A stretch of DNA of 64,000 bases, from NCBI RefSeq assembly GCF_021216675.1, contig NZ_CP086120.1, positions 186,001-250,000 of the forward strand, read 5' to 3'. Below the pieces are notes generated by a model. It ran no database searches. It was not told where the DNA came from and saw nothing but the letters and a program-made list of their open reading frames with translations. The position numbers and the translations under genes are program-made. Positions 16,332 through 26,205 of this stretch are shown in pieces (within the stretch, counting starts at the first letter, position 1; each line of letters opens with the position of its first letter). Source of the DNA: Streptomyces gobiensis (GTDB lineage Bacteria; Actinomycetota; Actinomycetes; Streptomycetales; Streptomycetaceae).

Positions 16332-17882
16332 TCAGTGCCCGGCAGGGCTGGCGCTGTCCGCGAGCCGCTGACCGCGCAGCAGTCGCCAGGCCAGCCCGGC
16401 CGCGGCGAGCAGCACCACCGAGCCCACCGCGGCGGCGATGCGCAGCCCGTCGGTGAAGCTCTCCTGCGCGGCGGCCAGCAGCCGCTCACCGGAGGCCCCG
16501 GGCAGCCCGGCGGCCGTATCGACCGCGCCGCCCAGCGACTCATGGGCGTCCGCGCCCGCCTGTGCCGGTACGCCGGGCGGGACCGGGAAGCCGCGGTAGA
16601 CACCGGTAACGATGGAGCCCAGTACGGCGATACCGAGAGCCGCGCCCAGTTCGTACGCGGTCTCCGACACCGCGGAGGCGGCCCCCGCCTGCTCCTCGGG
16701 CACGCTGGAGAGGATGACATCCGCGGTCACCGTAAAGGCGAGCCCGGCGCCCATGCCGACCACGAGCAGCACGGTGCCCAGCAGCCAGTAGCCGGTGGAG
16801 GCCTGCAACCACAGGCACGCGCCGAGGGCCAGCCCGACGGCGGCCAGTCCGCTGGAGACGGCGCCGCGCACCGAGGTACGGCGGGCGACCGTACCGGCGG
16901 CCAGTCCGGCGCCGATCGCGCCGATCGCGGCGGGCAGTTCAGCCAGTCCGGCTTGCAGGGGGCCGCGCATCTGCACCATCTGGAGGAACTGCGAGAGGAA
17001 GAAGATCAGCCCGGAGAGCCCGAGAATGGTGAGCAGATCGGCGAGTACCGCACCGGAGAAGCCACGGTTCTTGAAGAGCCGCATATTCAGCAGCGGGGAC
17101 GCCAGCCGCAGTTGCCGCCGTACGAATATCACCAGCGTGAGCGCGCCGAGCGCGGCGGTGAGACAGACATCCCAGCGCGGCCCGTAGGCAGCGGCTTCCT
17201 TGACCGCGTAGACCACCGAGACGATGCCGACCATGGAGAGCGCGACGCTGGGCAGATCCCAGGGACCGGGGGCCGGGTTCTTGGACTCGGGCAGTACCCT
17301 GACGCCGACGATCACCAGAACGGCCATCACCGGCAGATTGATCAGGAAGACCGAGCCCCACCAGAAGTGCTCCAGCAGAAGGCCGCCGACGACGGGGCCC
17401 ACCGCCGCACCCGCCGAGGCCATGGCGCCCCAGATACCGATGGCGAGGCTGCGCTCCCTGGGGTCGTGGAAAAGGCTGCGGATCAGCGCGAGGGTGGCGG
17501 GCATCAGGGTGGCGCCCGCGATGCCGAGCAGCGCCCGCCACAGGATCATCGCCTCGGCGCTGTGCGCATAGGCGTTGAGGACGGAGATCGCACCGAACGC
17601 GGCTGAACCGGTCAGCAGGAGCTTCTTACGGCCGATACGGTCGCCGAGGCTGCCCATGGAGACCAGCAGTCCGGCGATGACGAAGGAGTAGACATCGCCG
17701 ATCCACAGCAGCTGGGTGCCCGAGGGCCGCAGATCCTCGCTGAGAAAGGGGGTGGCCAGGCCCAGGACGGTGACATCGACGCCCACCAGCAGCACGGCCA
17801 GTACCAGAACGGCGAGCGCGAGCCAGCGCCCCGCGCGGGGCGGGGCACCGGCGTCGGCCTGGCGGGGTATCGGGCGGGTCAT
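16332..17882 (-). CDS. DHA2-family MFS drug efflux transporter (14 TM)
   Basis: A 516-residue EmrB/QacA-type proton antiporter with about 14 hydrophobic helices. Motif A (GSLGDRIGRKKLLLTGS) and the antiporter motif C region (IWGAMASAGAAVGPVVGGLL) are well preserved. Its start overlaps the tetR stop by four bases (ATGA), so the repressor and pump are co-translated. A TGAGACA-N4-TGTCTCA operator upstream of tetR should control both. The substrate is probably a lipophilic drug or an endogenous metabolite. Confidence 0.9.
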   Translation of the reverse strand: MTRPIPRQADAGAPPRAGRWLALAVLVLAVLLVGVDVTVLGLATPFLSEDLRPSGTQLLWIGDVYSFVIAGLLVSMGSLGDRIGRKKLLLTGSAAFGAISVLNAYAHSAEAMILWRALLGIAGATLMPATLALIRSLFHDPRERSLAIGIWGAMASAGAAVGPVVGGLLLEHFWWGSVFLINLPVMAVLVIVGVRVLPESKNPAPGPWDLPSVALSMVGIVSVVYAVKEAAAYGPRWDVCLTAALGALTLVIFVRRQLRLASPLLNMRLFKNRGFSGAVLADLLTILGLSGLIFFLSQFLQMVQMRGPLQAGLAELPAAIGAIGAGLAAGTVARRTSVRGAVSSGLAAVGLALGACLWLQASTGYWLLGTVLLVVGMGAGLAFTVTADVILSSVPEEQAGAASAVSETAYELGAALGIAVLGSIVTGVYRGFPVPPGVPAQAGADAHESLGGAVDTAAGLPGASGERLLAAAQESFTDGLRIAAAVGSVVLLAAAGLAWRLLRGQRLADSASPAGH

Positions 17883-18430
17883 GCGGCCGTCCTCCGCAGC
17901 GCTCCGCCGAGCAGCAGCTCGGCGACCATATGGGGTGCGTCCTTGGGTGCCATCCGCCCGTCCTGAACGGTCCAGGCGGAGGCCGCGATCAGTGCGTAAA
18001 GGGCTTCGGTGAGCCAGCTCGGCGCCAGCTCCGGGCGGAAGACGCCCTGCTGCTGACCGCGCCGGAAGAGCCCGCTGACCTTCGCGTCGACGCGCTGCCA
18101 GCCCTCGTCCATCCGGTCTGACTCATAGAGCTGGTTCTCGCCGTAGAGAAAGGCCAGGAAGCCCGCCACCGGCATCGCCTCGGCGACCAGCCGCCGCACC
18201 GCGTCCTCCGGCTCGCCCTCGTCGATACGGGCGGTGGCCAGGCCCTCCTCGATCTGCTCGATGCCCAGTGCGCCCAGCGCCAGCACCAGGGCGTCGCGCC
18301 CGGCGAAGTGCCGGTGGAGCGTGGCACGGCTGATGCCCGCGGCCTTGGCGATCTCATCCATGGAGGCTGTCGCCTTACGGGACAGCAGATCAGCGGCGGT
18401 CTTGAGCACACGTTCACGGTTCACCGTCAT
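17879..18430 (-). CDS. TetR-family transcriptional regulator
   Basis: 183 residues from ATG 18430 (MTVNRERVLKTAADLL). The N-terminal helix-turn-helix is AGISRATLHRHFAGRDAL; the remaining ~130 residues form the variable ligand-binding domain. In-frame ATGs at 18448 and 18457 would extend the protein, but the latter lies inside the palindromic operator, so the shorter start is favoured; no ribosome-binding site decides it. It is translationally coupled to the DHA2 pump and likely represses both by binding 18450-18467. Confidence 0.85.
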   Translation of the reverse strand: MTVNRERVLKTAADLLSRKATASMDEIAKAAGISRATLHRHFAGRDALVLALGALGIEQIEEGLATARIDEGEPEDAVRRLVAEAMPVAGFLAFLYGENQLYESDRMDEGWQRVDAKVSGLFRRGQQQGVFRPELAPSWLTEALYALIAASAWTVQDGRMAPKDAPHMVAELLLGGALRRTAA

Positions 18431-18449
18431 GAGACGACGATAACTCATC

Positions 18450-18467
18450 TGAGACACTCATGTCTCA
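18450..18467. promoter_or_regulatory. Probable TetR operator
   Basis: A perfect inverted repeat TGAGACA-CTCA-TGTCTCA lies 20 bases upstream of the chosen tetR start. The 7-4-7 layout and sequence fit TetR-type autoregulatory operators. Confidence 0.75.
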
Positions 18468-18523
18468 TCATTACGGTGTGAGCAGTGCCCCCCACCCCCA
18501 CGGCGGAAGCCAGGTGTGGCGCG

Positions 18524-19495
18524 TCAGGACCAGGGCAGTTCCGAGCGATACCGCCAGTACGCCGAGGAATCCTCGGTCAGCTCCGCGAGACGGGCGAGCC
18601 GCTCCTCGTCGAGGTCCACGGTCACGGCGTGCAGATTGGTGAAGAGCTGCTCGGTGGTGGCCGCCCCGGACAGGACGACTCCCGCCCAGGGGCGGCACAG
18701 GGCGGCGGCCAGGGCGACCGCGTCAGGGCTGGCACCGGCCTCGTCGGCGACCTCACGCAGCACGGCCGGTGCCTGGGGCGCCACGAGGCGGCCGTTGGCC
18801 AGGGCCTCCTTGATAATCACGGTGAGACCGGCTTCGTGCGCCTCGGCCAGGGCCGCTTCCGCGGACGTCTCCAGAAGGTTGTAGGTGCTCTGGACCGAGC
18901 GGAATAGCGGGCGGTCCGCCACGGTGATATCGAGGGCGGCCCGGATGGTGTCGGCCTGGTGGGGGCCGCTCGTCGAGAAGCCGACGGACACCCCTTCATC
19001 AGCCAGCCGGGCCAGGCGCTCATGGAGGGCGGTGTCGGTGAGGGCCGGGCTGTCCGGGGTGAGGGAGTGGATCTGGTAGAGGTCGAGCCGGTCCCCCAGC
19101 AGCTTGCCGGTCTCGGCGCGCTGGGTTTCATACATCGCGAGGGTGTGGTCCTTCACCTCATGGACATCGGCGTCGGTACGCCAGTTCCCGGTGTACGAAT
19201 AGCCCCACTTGCTGCCGATGACGACATCGTCAACCTCGGGGTGTGCCCGTAGCCAGTCGCCCAGGAACTCTTCGGCCCGCCCATAGGAGCGGGCGGCGTC
19301 GAAGTAGCGGACGCCCTGCGCGTAAGCGGCATCCAGCAGTTCATGGGTGCGCTCACGCAGGGCGTCGACGCTGCGCTCGGCCGGCAGATCGCGCTCCCGG
19401 CCGAGGTTGATGTACGCGGGCCGGCCGACGGCCGCCAGCCCGAGTCCGATGTGGGCGGTCGGCGTCGTCGCTCTGGCCAGGCGGGCGAACGGCAT
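18524..19495 (-). CDS. Aldo/keto reductase
   Basis: A 323-residue NAD(P)H-dependent oxidoreductase with an AKR barrel. The catalytic tetrad is readable: Asp and Tyr in FDAARSYGRAEE, Lys in IGSKWGYS and His in YQIHSL. The substrate (aldehyde or ketone) is unknown. ATG 19495 follows GGGAG at a spacing of five; an upstream ATG at 19546 has no site. It lies between argH and the TetR gene on the same strand but separated from each, so it is probably its own unit. Confidence 0.87.
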   Translation of the reverse strand: MPFARLARATTPTAHIGLGLAAVGRPAYINLGRERDLPAERSVDALRERTHELLDAAYAQGVRYFDAARSYGRAEEFLGDWLRAHPEVDDVVIGSKWGYSYTGNWRTDADVHEVKDHTLAMYETQRAETGKLLGDRLDLYQIHSLTPDSPALTDTALHERLARLADEGVSVGFSTSGPHQADTIRAALDITVADRPLFRSVQSTYNLLETSAEAALAEAHEAGLTVIIKEALANGRLVAPQAPAVLREVADEAGASPDAVALAAALCRPWAGVVLSGAATTEQLFTNLHAVTVDLDEERLARLAELTEDSSAYWRYRSELPWS

Positions 19496-19559
19496 CGGGG
19501 CTCCCTGCGCGGTCGGTACGGCGGTCAGTTTGACCACCGTACCCACGGCGGCACCGGGA

Positions 19560-22303
<2,744 letters not shown>

Positions 22304-22333
22304 GGGGGTCTCCTTACGATCCATACGGTGACT

Positions 22334-22368
22334 GGCATAAGTATGCACTGCTCCGTATGTTTCGTCAA
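22334..22368 (-). promoter_or_regulatory. argG promoter overlapped by a putative ARG box
   Basis: On the minus strand TTGACG (plus 22363-22368) and CATACT (22340-22345) are spaced by 17 bases. The imperfect palindrome GGCATAAGTATGCA (22334-22347) covers the -10. It resembles the sequence over the argC -10 (10 of 14 identical positions, same register), as expected for ArgR operators. Confidence 0.6.
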
Positions 22369-22387
22369 CGTACGCCGTCTGCGCAGG

Positions 22388-22756
22388 TCAGCGCAGATCG
22401 CGCAGCTCCTCCGCCAGGATCGGGGCATGGCTGTGGTCAAGATCCTTGGTGGCCGTCAGCAGGGTCAGCCGGGCAGGCCCCGCCAGCTCCCGGACCCGGT
22501 GCAGCGCGGCCTGCTGCCGTGACCCGGCCAGCTCCGCGCGGTAACGCTGTCCAAACTCCGCGAACCGCTCCGGATCATGGCCGTACCAGCGGCGCAGCTC
22601 CGCGGACGGGGCGACGTCCTTGACCCACTCATCCAGCCGCGCCGTCTCCTTCGCCAGCCCGCGCGGCCACAGCCGGTCCACCAGCACCCGCGTCCCGTCC
22701 TGCGGCTCCACCGCGTCGTACACCCGGCGCAGCCGCACCTCGAAACCGTCCTTCAT
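22388..22756 (-). CDS. DUF488 family protein
   Basis: 122 residues, with the family hallmarks RLRRVYDA, VLVDRLWPRGL and WYGHDPERF. The biochemical role of DUF488 proteins is not established. ATG 22756 is used; GGAGG sits only one base before it, an unusually short spacing, but no other in-frame start fits. It is divergent from the PPOX-type gene and lies just before the argG promoter region. Confidence 0.8.
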   Translation of the reverse strand: MKDGFEVRLRRVYDAVEPQDGTRVLVDRLWPRGLAKETARLDEWVKDVAPSAELRRWYGHDPERFAEFGQRYRAELAGSRQQAALHRVRELAGPARLTLLTATKDLDHSHAPILAEELRDLR

Positions 22757-22808
22757 GCCTCCAGCGTGCGGGGAAAACGCCGCACGCGCAGAAGATTCGA
22801 AACGCATA

Positions 22809-23414
22809 ATGCGGGTCATGGGAAAGAGCCACGAGCACATAACCGGCCGACTGCGGACGTTCATCGAGCAGCAGCCCGTTTTCTTCACGGCCACCGCGCC
22901 GCTCTCCGGCGACGGCACCGTCAATCTCTCCCCGAAGGGCCTGGCGGGCTCCTTGGCGGTACTCGATGAGCACACCGTCGCCTATCTGGATTTCGCGGGC
23001 AGCAACGCCGAGACCATCGCGCATCTGCGGGAGAACGGGCGGATCACCCTGATGTGGTGCGCCTTCTCCGGGCCGCCGAACATCGTGCGGGTGCACGGCC
23101 GTGGTGAGGCGGTTTTCCGGGATGATCCGCGCTGGAGTGAACTGCTCGCCCGCTTCCCGGACATCGATCCGGCCAAGCACGGGCTGCGGGCCATCATCGT
23201 GGTCACCGCCGAACATATCCGGGACACCTGCGGCTACGCCGTGCCCCTGATGACGTATGACGAGGACCGGCCGCTGCACGCCGCCCGTTTCGAACGGGAG
23301 ACGGACGACACCCTGGACGCGTACTTCCACAAGAAGGAGCACGTCGGCACCAGCCTCGACGGTCTTCCCGGCCTGCCGCTACCGTTGCCGCCGACCCCCG
23401 TAAAGGAACAGTGA
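22809..23414 (+). CDS. Pyridoxamine 5'-phosphate oxidase family (flavin-binding split barrel) protein
   Basis: 201 residues of the FMN/F420-binding split-barrel fold, with FFTATAPLSGDGTVNLSPKG and an IAHLRENGRITLMWC stretch typical of general-stress or PPOX-like proteins. The substrate and cofactor are unknown. The start may be ATG 22809 or 22818; neither has a strong ribosome-binding site, and CATAAT just upstream could be a -10 of a leaderless mRNA. The next gene overlaps its stop by four bases. Confidence 0.75.
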   Translation: MRVMGKSHEHITGRLRTFIEQQPVFFTATAPLSGDGTVNLSPKGLAGSLAVLDEHTVAYLDFAGSNAETIAHLRENGRITLMWCAFSGPPNIVRVHGRGEAVFRDDPRWSELLARFPDIDPAKHGLRAIIVVTAEHIRDTCGYAVPLMTYDEDRPLHAARFERETDDTLDAYFHKKEHVGTSLDGLPGLPLPLPPTPVKEQ

Positions 23415-24304
23415 CCGTGACAACGGACTACGCAAACCTGGCCCGCCGGATGTGGCACCAGCTGGAACCGGTGTACGCCTCCCTCTACTTCGCGCCGGAG
23501 GCCTTCGAGGAGGCCAAGGCGCTGGGATATGACGTGGGGTCACGCTGGCCGGGCTACTTCGCCTACCGTGGCGCACCGCTGGGCGCGGCCGGACCCGAGC
23601 TGGTGACGGCCACGTTCCACAGCTTCAGCCCGCACATGGTGGCCGAGTATGTCCCGGCGGCCTGGGAGACGGCCGGCCCCGGCACCGTACTGGCCGCCCG
23701 GCTGCGCGCCGTGGACCGGATACTGCGCGGCTTCCTCGGGGACGCGGTCACCGGACCCGAGATGACGGAGGCGGCCGGGCTGGCCCGTACCGCCGCCGAG
23801 AGCGCCGATATGGCCGCCCGTCCGCTGGCCGCCGCCAACCGCGAGCTGCCCTGGCCCAAGGAGCCGCATCTGGCACTCTGGCAGGCCATGTCCGTACTGC
23901 GTGAGCACCGTGGCGACGGCCATCTCGCCGCGCTGCTGGCCGCCGGTCTGGACGGCTGCGAGACGCTGGTCTCCTTCGCCGCGATCGGGGCCGTGCCGGT
24001 GGAGAACTTCGCCGGGCGCGGCTGGAGTGAGGAGGAGTGGGCAGCGGCCCAGGACCGGCTCTTCGAGCGTGGCTGGGTCGACGCGGACGGCCACGCCACC
24101 GACCTGGGGCGCAAGGGCCGGGAGGACATCGAGCGGCTGACCGATGAACTGGCCGCGGCGCCGTGGCGCGCCCTCGGGGCCGAGCGCTGCGAGCGGTTCG
24201 CCAGGCTGCTCCACCCCGCGGTGGCGGCGGTCTTCGAGTCCGGCATACTGCCGCCCCAGCCCACGCTGGGCATCGCCACGGTGCGGGCTCCCGGCCCGCG
24301 GTAA
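23411..24304 (+). CDS. SCO6745-like family protein (helix-turn-helix-like)
   Basis: A 297-residue protein resembling the actinobacterial SCO6745 family, recognised from NLARRMWHQLEPVYA, LYFAPEAFEEAKALGY and the all-helical body. A C-terminal winged-helix-like part (WSEEEWAAAQDRLFERGWVD) is seen. The function is undetermined. GTG 23411 overlaps the previous stop (GTGA); a second GTG at 23417 has better spacing (nine bases) from AAAGGA and could be the true start. It is probably co-transcribed with the PPOX-like gene. Confidence 0.65.
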   Translation: MTVTTDYANLARRMWHQLEPVYASLYFAPEAFEEAKALGYDVGSRWPGYFAYRGAPLGAAGPELVTATFHSFSPHMVAEYVPAAWETAGPGTVLAARLRAVDRILRGFLGDAVTGPEMTEAAGLARTAAESADMAARPLAAANRELPWPKEPHLALWQAMSVLREHRGDGHLAALLAAGLDGCETLVSFAAIGAVPVENFAGRGWSEEEWAAAQDRLFERGWVDADGHATDLGRKGREDIERLTDELAAAPWRALGAERCERFARLLHPAVAAVFESGILPPQPTLGIATVRAPGPR

Positions 24305-24330
24305 CCGGCGCCTGGCTGTCCCGGGGCAGG

Positions 24331-24375
24331 GATCAAGGTGACCGCCGCGAGTCCCATGATCTAAGTTGACCGCCG
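24331..24375 (+). promoter_or_regulatory. Imperfect direct repeat upstream of the phase-variable gene
   Basis: GATCAAGGTGACCGCCG (24331-24347) is repeated as GATCTAAGTTGACCGCCG (24358-24375), a 27-base period, just before the ribosome-binding site of the split gene. It could be a regulator site. No function is known. Confidence 0.35.
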
Positions 24376-24395
24376 GGGCAGCGGAAGGGCGAACA

Positions 24396-24935
24396 GTGGT
24401 GGACGGCGGAGAGCTACGGGTGCCGGTGGGGGCGGACGCCGCGCGGTGGACGACCCGGGGTGACTGCCAGCGGGTGCTGTTCGTGGTCCACAACGTGACC
24501 TCCGCCTCCCGGCTGCTCGATGTGCTGCCCCTGTTCCGGGACGATCTGCGGGTGCAGTCCCTGGTGAGCTGCACCGGCTCATCACCGTTCCAGGCCGGGG
24601 TGCCGGAGCTGCTGGCGGCGACCGGGCTGCCGGTAGTGCCCTGGGAGCAGGTGGTACGGACTCCGGTCGACCTTGCGATATCGGCCAGCTATGGGGGCCA
24701 ACTAGCTGATATATCAGGAAATTTGGCCGTACTCTCGCATGGCGTTGGCTACAATAAGAGATTGGCGACACCGGCCACCGGCCACCGGCCACCGGCCACC
24801 GGCCACCGGCCACCGGCCACCGGCCACCGGCCACCGGCCACCCGCGCCCGTGTTCGGGATTGGGCCGGAGTGGCTGCTGCACAACGGTCAGCCCATCGCC
24901 GACGCCACCGTTCTCTCCCACCCCGAGCAGCTTGA
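24396..24935 (+). CDS. 5' part of a GT-B-like protein gene, frame set by a heptanucleotide repeat
   Basis: As read here the gene gives a 179-residue product. GTG 24396 has GGAAGGG six bases upstream. The first ~120 residues (VLFVVHNVTSASRLLDVLP, VSCTGSSPF, LAVLSHGVGYNKRLATP) match the N-terminal domain of a Streptomyces family related to CDP-glycerol glycerophosphotransferases, often mislabelled translation initiation factor 2 (recalled, not searched). Then ten 7-bp repeats throw translation out of the conserved frame, and it ends at 24935 after a nonsense Arg-rich tail. The missing C-terminal domain continues in another frame from about 24839. Loss of one repeat or gain of two would join both parts into about 600 residues. 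Confidence 0.7.
   Translation: MVDGGELRVPVGADAARWTTRGDCQRVLFVVHNVTSASRLLDVLPLFRDDLRVQSLVSCTGSSPFQAGVPELLAATGLPVVPWEQVVRTPVDLAISASYGGQLADISGNLAVLSHGVGYNKRLATPATGHRPPATGHRPPATGHRPPATRARVRDWAGVAAAQRSAHRRRHRSLPPRAA
24677..24715 (+). other. A+T-rich imperfect hairpin before the repeat
   Basis: Inside the split gene GATATC...AGCTA and TAGCT...GATATATC form an imperfect stem around an 11-base loop. The surrounding ~90 bases (about 24675-24765) use codons rare in this genome (ATA, CTA, TCA, AGA, TTG) although they encode the conserved SHGVGYNKR segment. Confidence 0.5.
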
Positions 24936-26205
24936 CCGGCTCGATGCCGCCTGCCCGGAGGCCGTCCCCACGGCCGTACTGGCTGGTGACCCCTGCTACG
25001 ACCGGCTGCTCGCCGCGCTCCCTCACCGCGAGCGTTTCCGGCGCGCTCTCGGCGTTGGTCCGGGGCAGCGGCTCATCGTGCTCAACTCGACCTGGAACCC
25101 GGATTCGCTCTTCGGCGACGGCGGCAGCGACGAGATACTGCCCTCACTGCTCCCCCGGCTCACCGCCGAGCTACCGGCCGATGAGTACCGCGCCGTCGCC
25201 GTGCTGCACCCGAACATCTGGTACGGCCATGGTCCCGGCCAGATACGTGCCTGGCTGGACCGGGCCCGCCGCGCCGGGCTCGCCCTGGTGCCGCCGTTGG
25301 AGGGCTGGCGCCAAGCGCTGATCGCCGCCGACTGCGTGCTCGGCGACCACGGTTCGGTCACCTTCTATGCGGCCGCCCTGGGCACCCCCGTGCTGCTCGG
25401 CGCCTTCCCGCACCAGAACCTCGACCCGCACTCACCGGTCGCCGCCCTCGGCCGGGCCGCCCCGAAGCTGCGCCCGTACGCTCCGCTGCGGCCCCAGCTC
25501 GACGCGGTGATCGAGCGCCACCGGCCCGGCCGGTACGCCGCGCTCGCCGCCCAGACCAGCTCCGACCCGGGCCGCTCGGCCGCCCTGCTGCGCCAGGTCT
25601 TCTACCGGCTTATGGGCATCCCCGAGCCACCACACCCCGCCCTGCTCGATCCCCTGCCGCTCCCCCGGTACGAACCCGCCGAGCGGACAGCGCCGCTGCG
25701 CGTGCTCACCCGGTTGCTGGGCGCGGACCCCGCCGAGATCGGTGTCACCCGCTATGCGGATCCGCCCTACGATCCAGCAGGACCGTACGGCGACGCCCTG
25801 CACACCGCCGTCCATGAGGACACCCAGGACCCCGCCCGGCTGGCCCTCGCTGATGTGATCGTGCGGTACGGCGCCGCTGACGACCCCCGGCTCGGCCCCC
25901 CGGAGATCTGGGCGAGCGAGGTGCTGACCCGGCACCCACACTGCTCGGTCGCGGCCTACATCAGCGCGCCGGACCGCTGCACGGTGTGTATGCGTGACGG
26001 CTCCCTCATCCGGCTCACCGCTGACCCCGGTGCCGACGGGCGTCCCGATCTGGGTGATCCGGCCGCGTACGCCTCCGCGCTGCATGCCTGGACCGGCTCC
26101 GGCAAGTCGCTCGGTGAGCTGGGCGGGACGATGACCGTGGTCACCGGCGACATCCGGCACCGGCTCCGGGTCCAGGTCCAGGTCCAGGTGGACCGTATCG
26201 GCTAG
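24739..26205 (+). CDS. 3' part of the GT-B-like protein gene (out of frame with 5' part)
   Basis: An open frame of up to 488 codons whose conserved protein begins after the repeat (FGIGPEWLLHNGQPIADA). Recognisable blocks are AVLAGDPCYDRLL, VLHPNIWYGHGP and LGDHGSVTFYAAALGTPVLL, the last resembling the CDP-binding region of glycerophosphotransferase-like GT-B enzymes. Its only ATG (24739) has no ribosome-binding site and precedes the repeat in a different frame from the conserved upstream sequence, so independent translation is unlikely. The C-terminus has a short VQVQVQV repeat. Its stop and the stop of the convergent STAND gene share one CTAG (26202-26205). Confidence 0.7.
   Translation: MALATIRDWRHRPPATGHRPPATGHRPPATGHRPPAPVFGIGPEWLLHNGQPIADATVLSHPEQLDRLDAACPEAVPTAVLAGDPCYDRLLAALPHRERFRRALGVGPGQRLIVLNSTWNPDSLFGDGGSDEILPSLLPRLTAELPADEYRAVAVLHPNIWYGHGPGQIRAWLDRARRAGLALVPPLEGWRQALIAADCVLGDHGSVTFYAAALGTPVLLGAFPHQNLDPHSPVAALGRAAPKLRPYAPLRPQLDAVIERHRPGRYAALAAQTSSDPGRSAALLRQVFYRLMGIPEPPHPALLDPLPLPRYEPAERTAPLRVLTRLLGADPAEIGVTRYADPPYDPAGPYGDALHTAVHEDTQDPARLALADVIVRYGAADDPRLGPPEIWASEVLTRHPHCSVAAYISAPDRCTVCMRDGSLIRLTADPGADGRPDLGDPAAYASALHAWTGSGKSLGELGGTMTVVTGDIRHRLRVQVQVQVDRIG
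24769..24838 (+). repeat. Heptanucleotide tandem repeat (CACCGGC)10
   Basis: Ten perfect copies plus a partial CACC at 24839-24842. Seven is not a multiple of three, so each unit gained or lost shifts the reading frame by one base. All three forward frames of the repeat encode rotations of His-Arg-Pro-Pro-Ala-Thr-Gly without stops. With ten units the flanking conserved frames do not match; 9 or 12 would match. Confidence 0.97.

Noticed and set aside
22620..22808. Longer start for the PPOX-like protein
   Set aside because: It would overlap the divergent DUF488 gene, and the extra residues are not conserved-looking.
24769..24838. CRISPR array
   Set aside because: The units are contiguous 7-mers without spacers; the 18-bp and 6-bp arrays likewise have no spacers and no cas genes are present.
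26166..26190. GGTCCA repeat at the end of the GT-B-like gene
   Set aside because: Only about three copies in frame; noted in the gene entry but too short to treat as a separate element.
24739..26205. Independent gene starting at ATG 24739
   Set aside because: There is no ribosome-binding site, it begins before the repeat, and the conserved N-terminal domain of the family lies upstream in another frame, so it is better read as the second half of a split gene.
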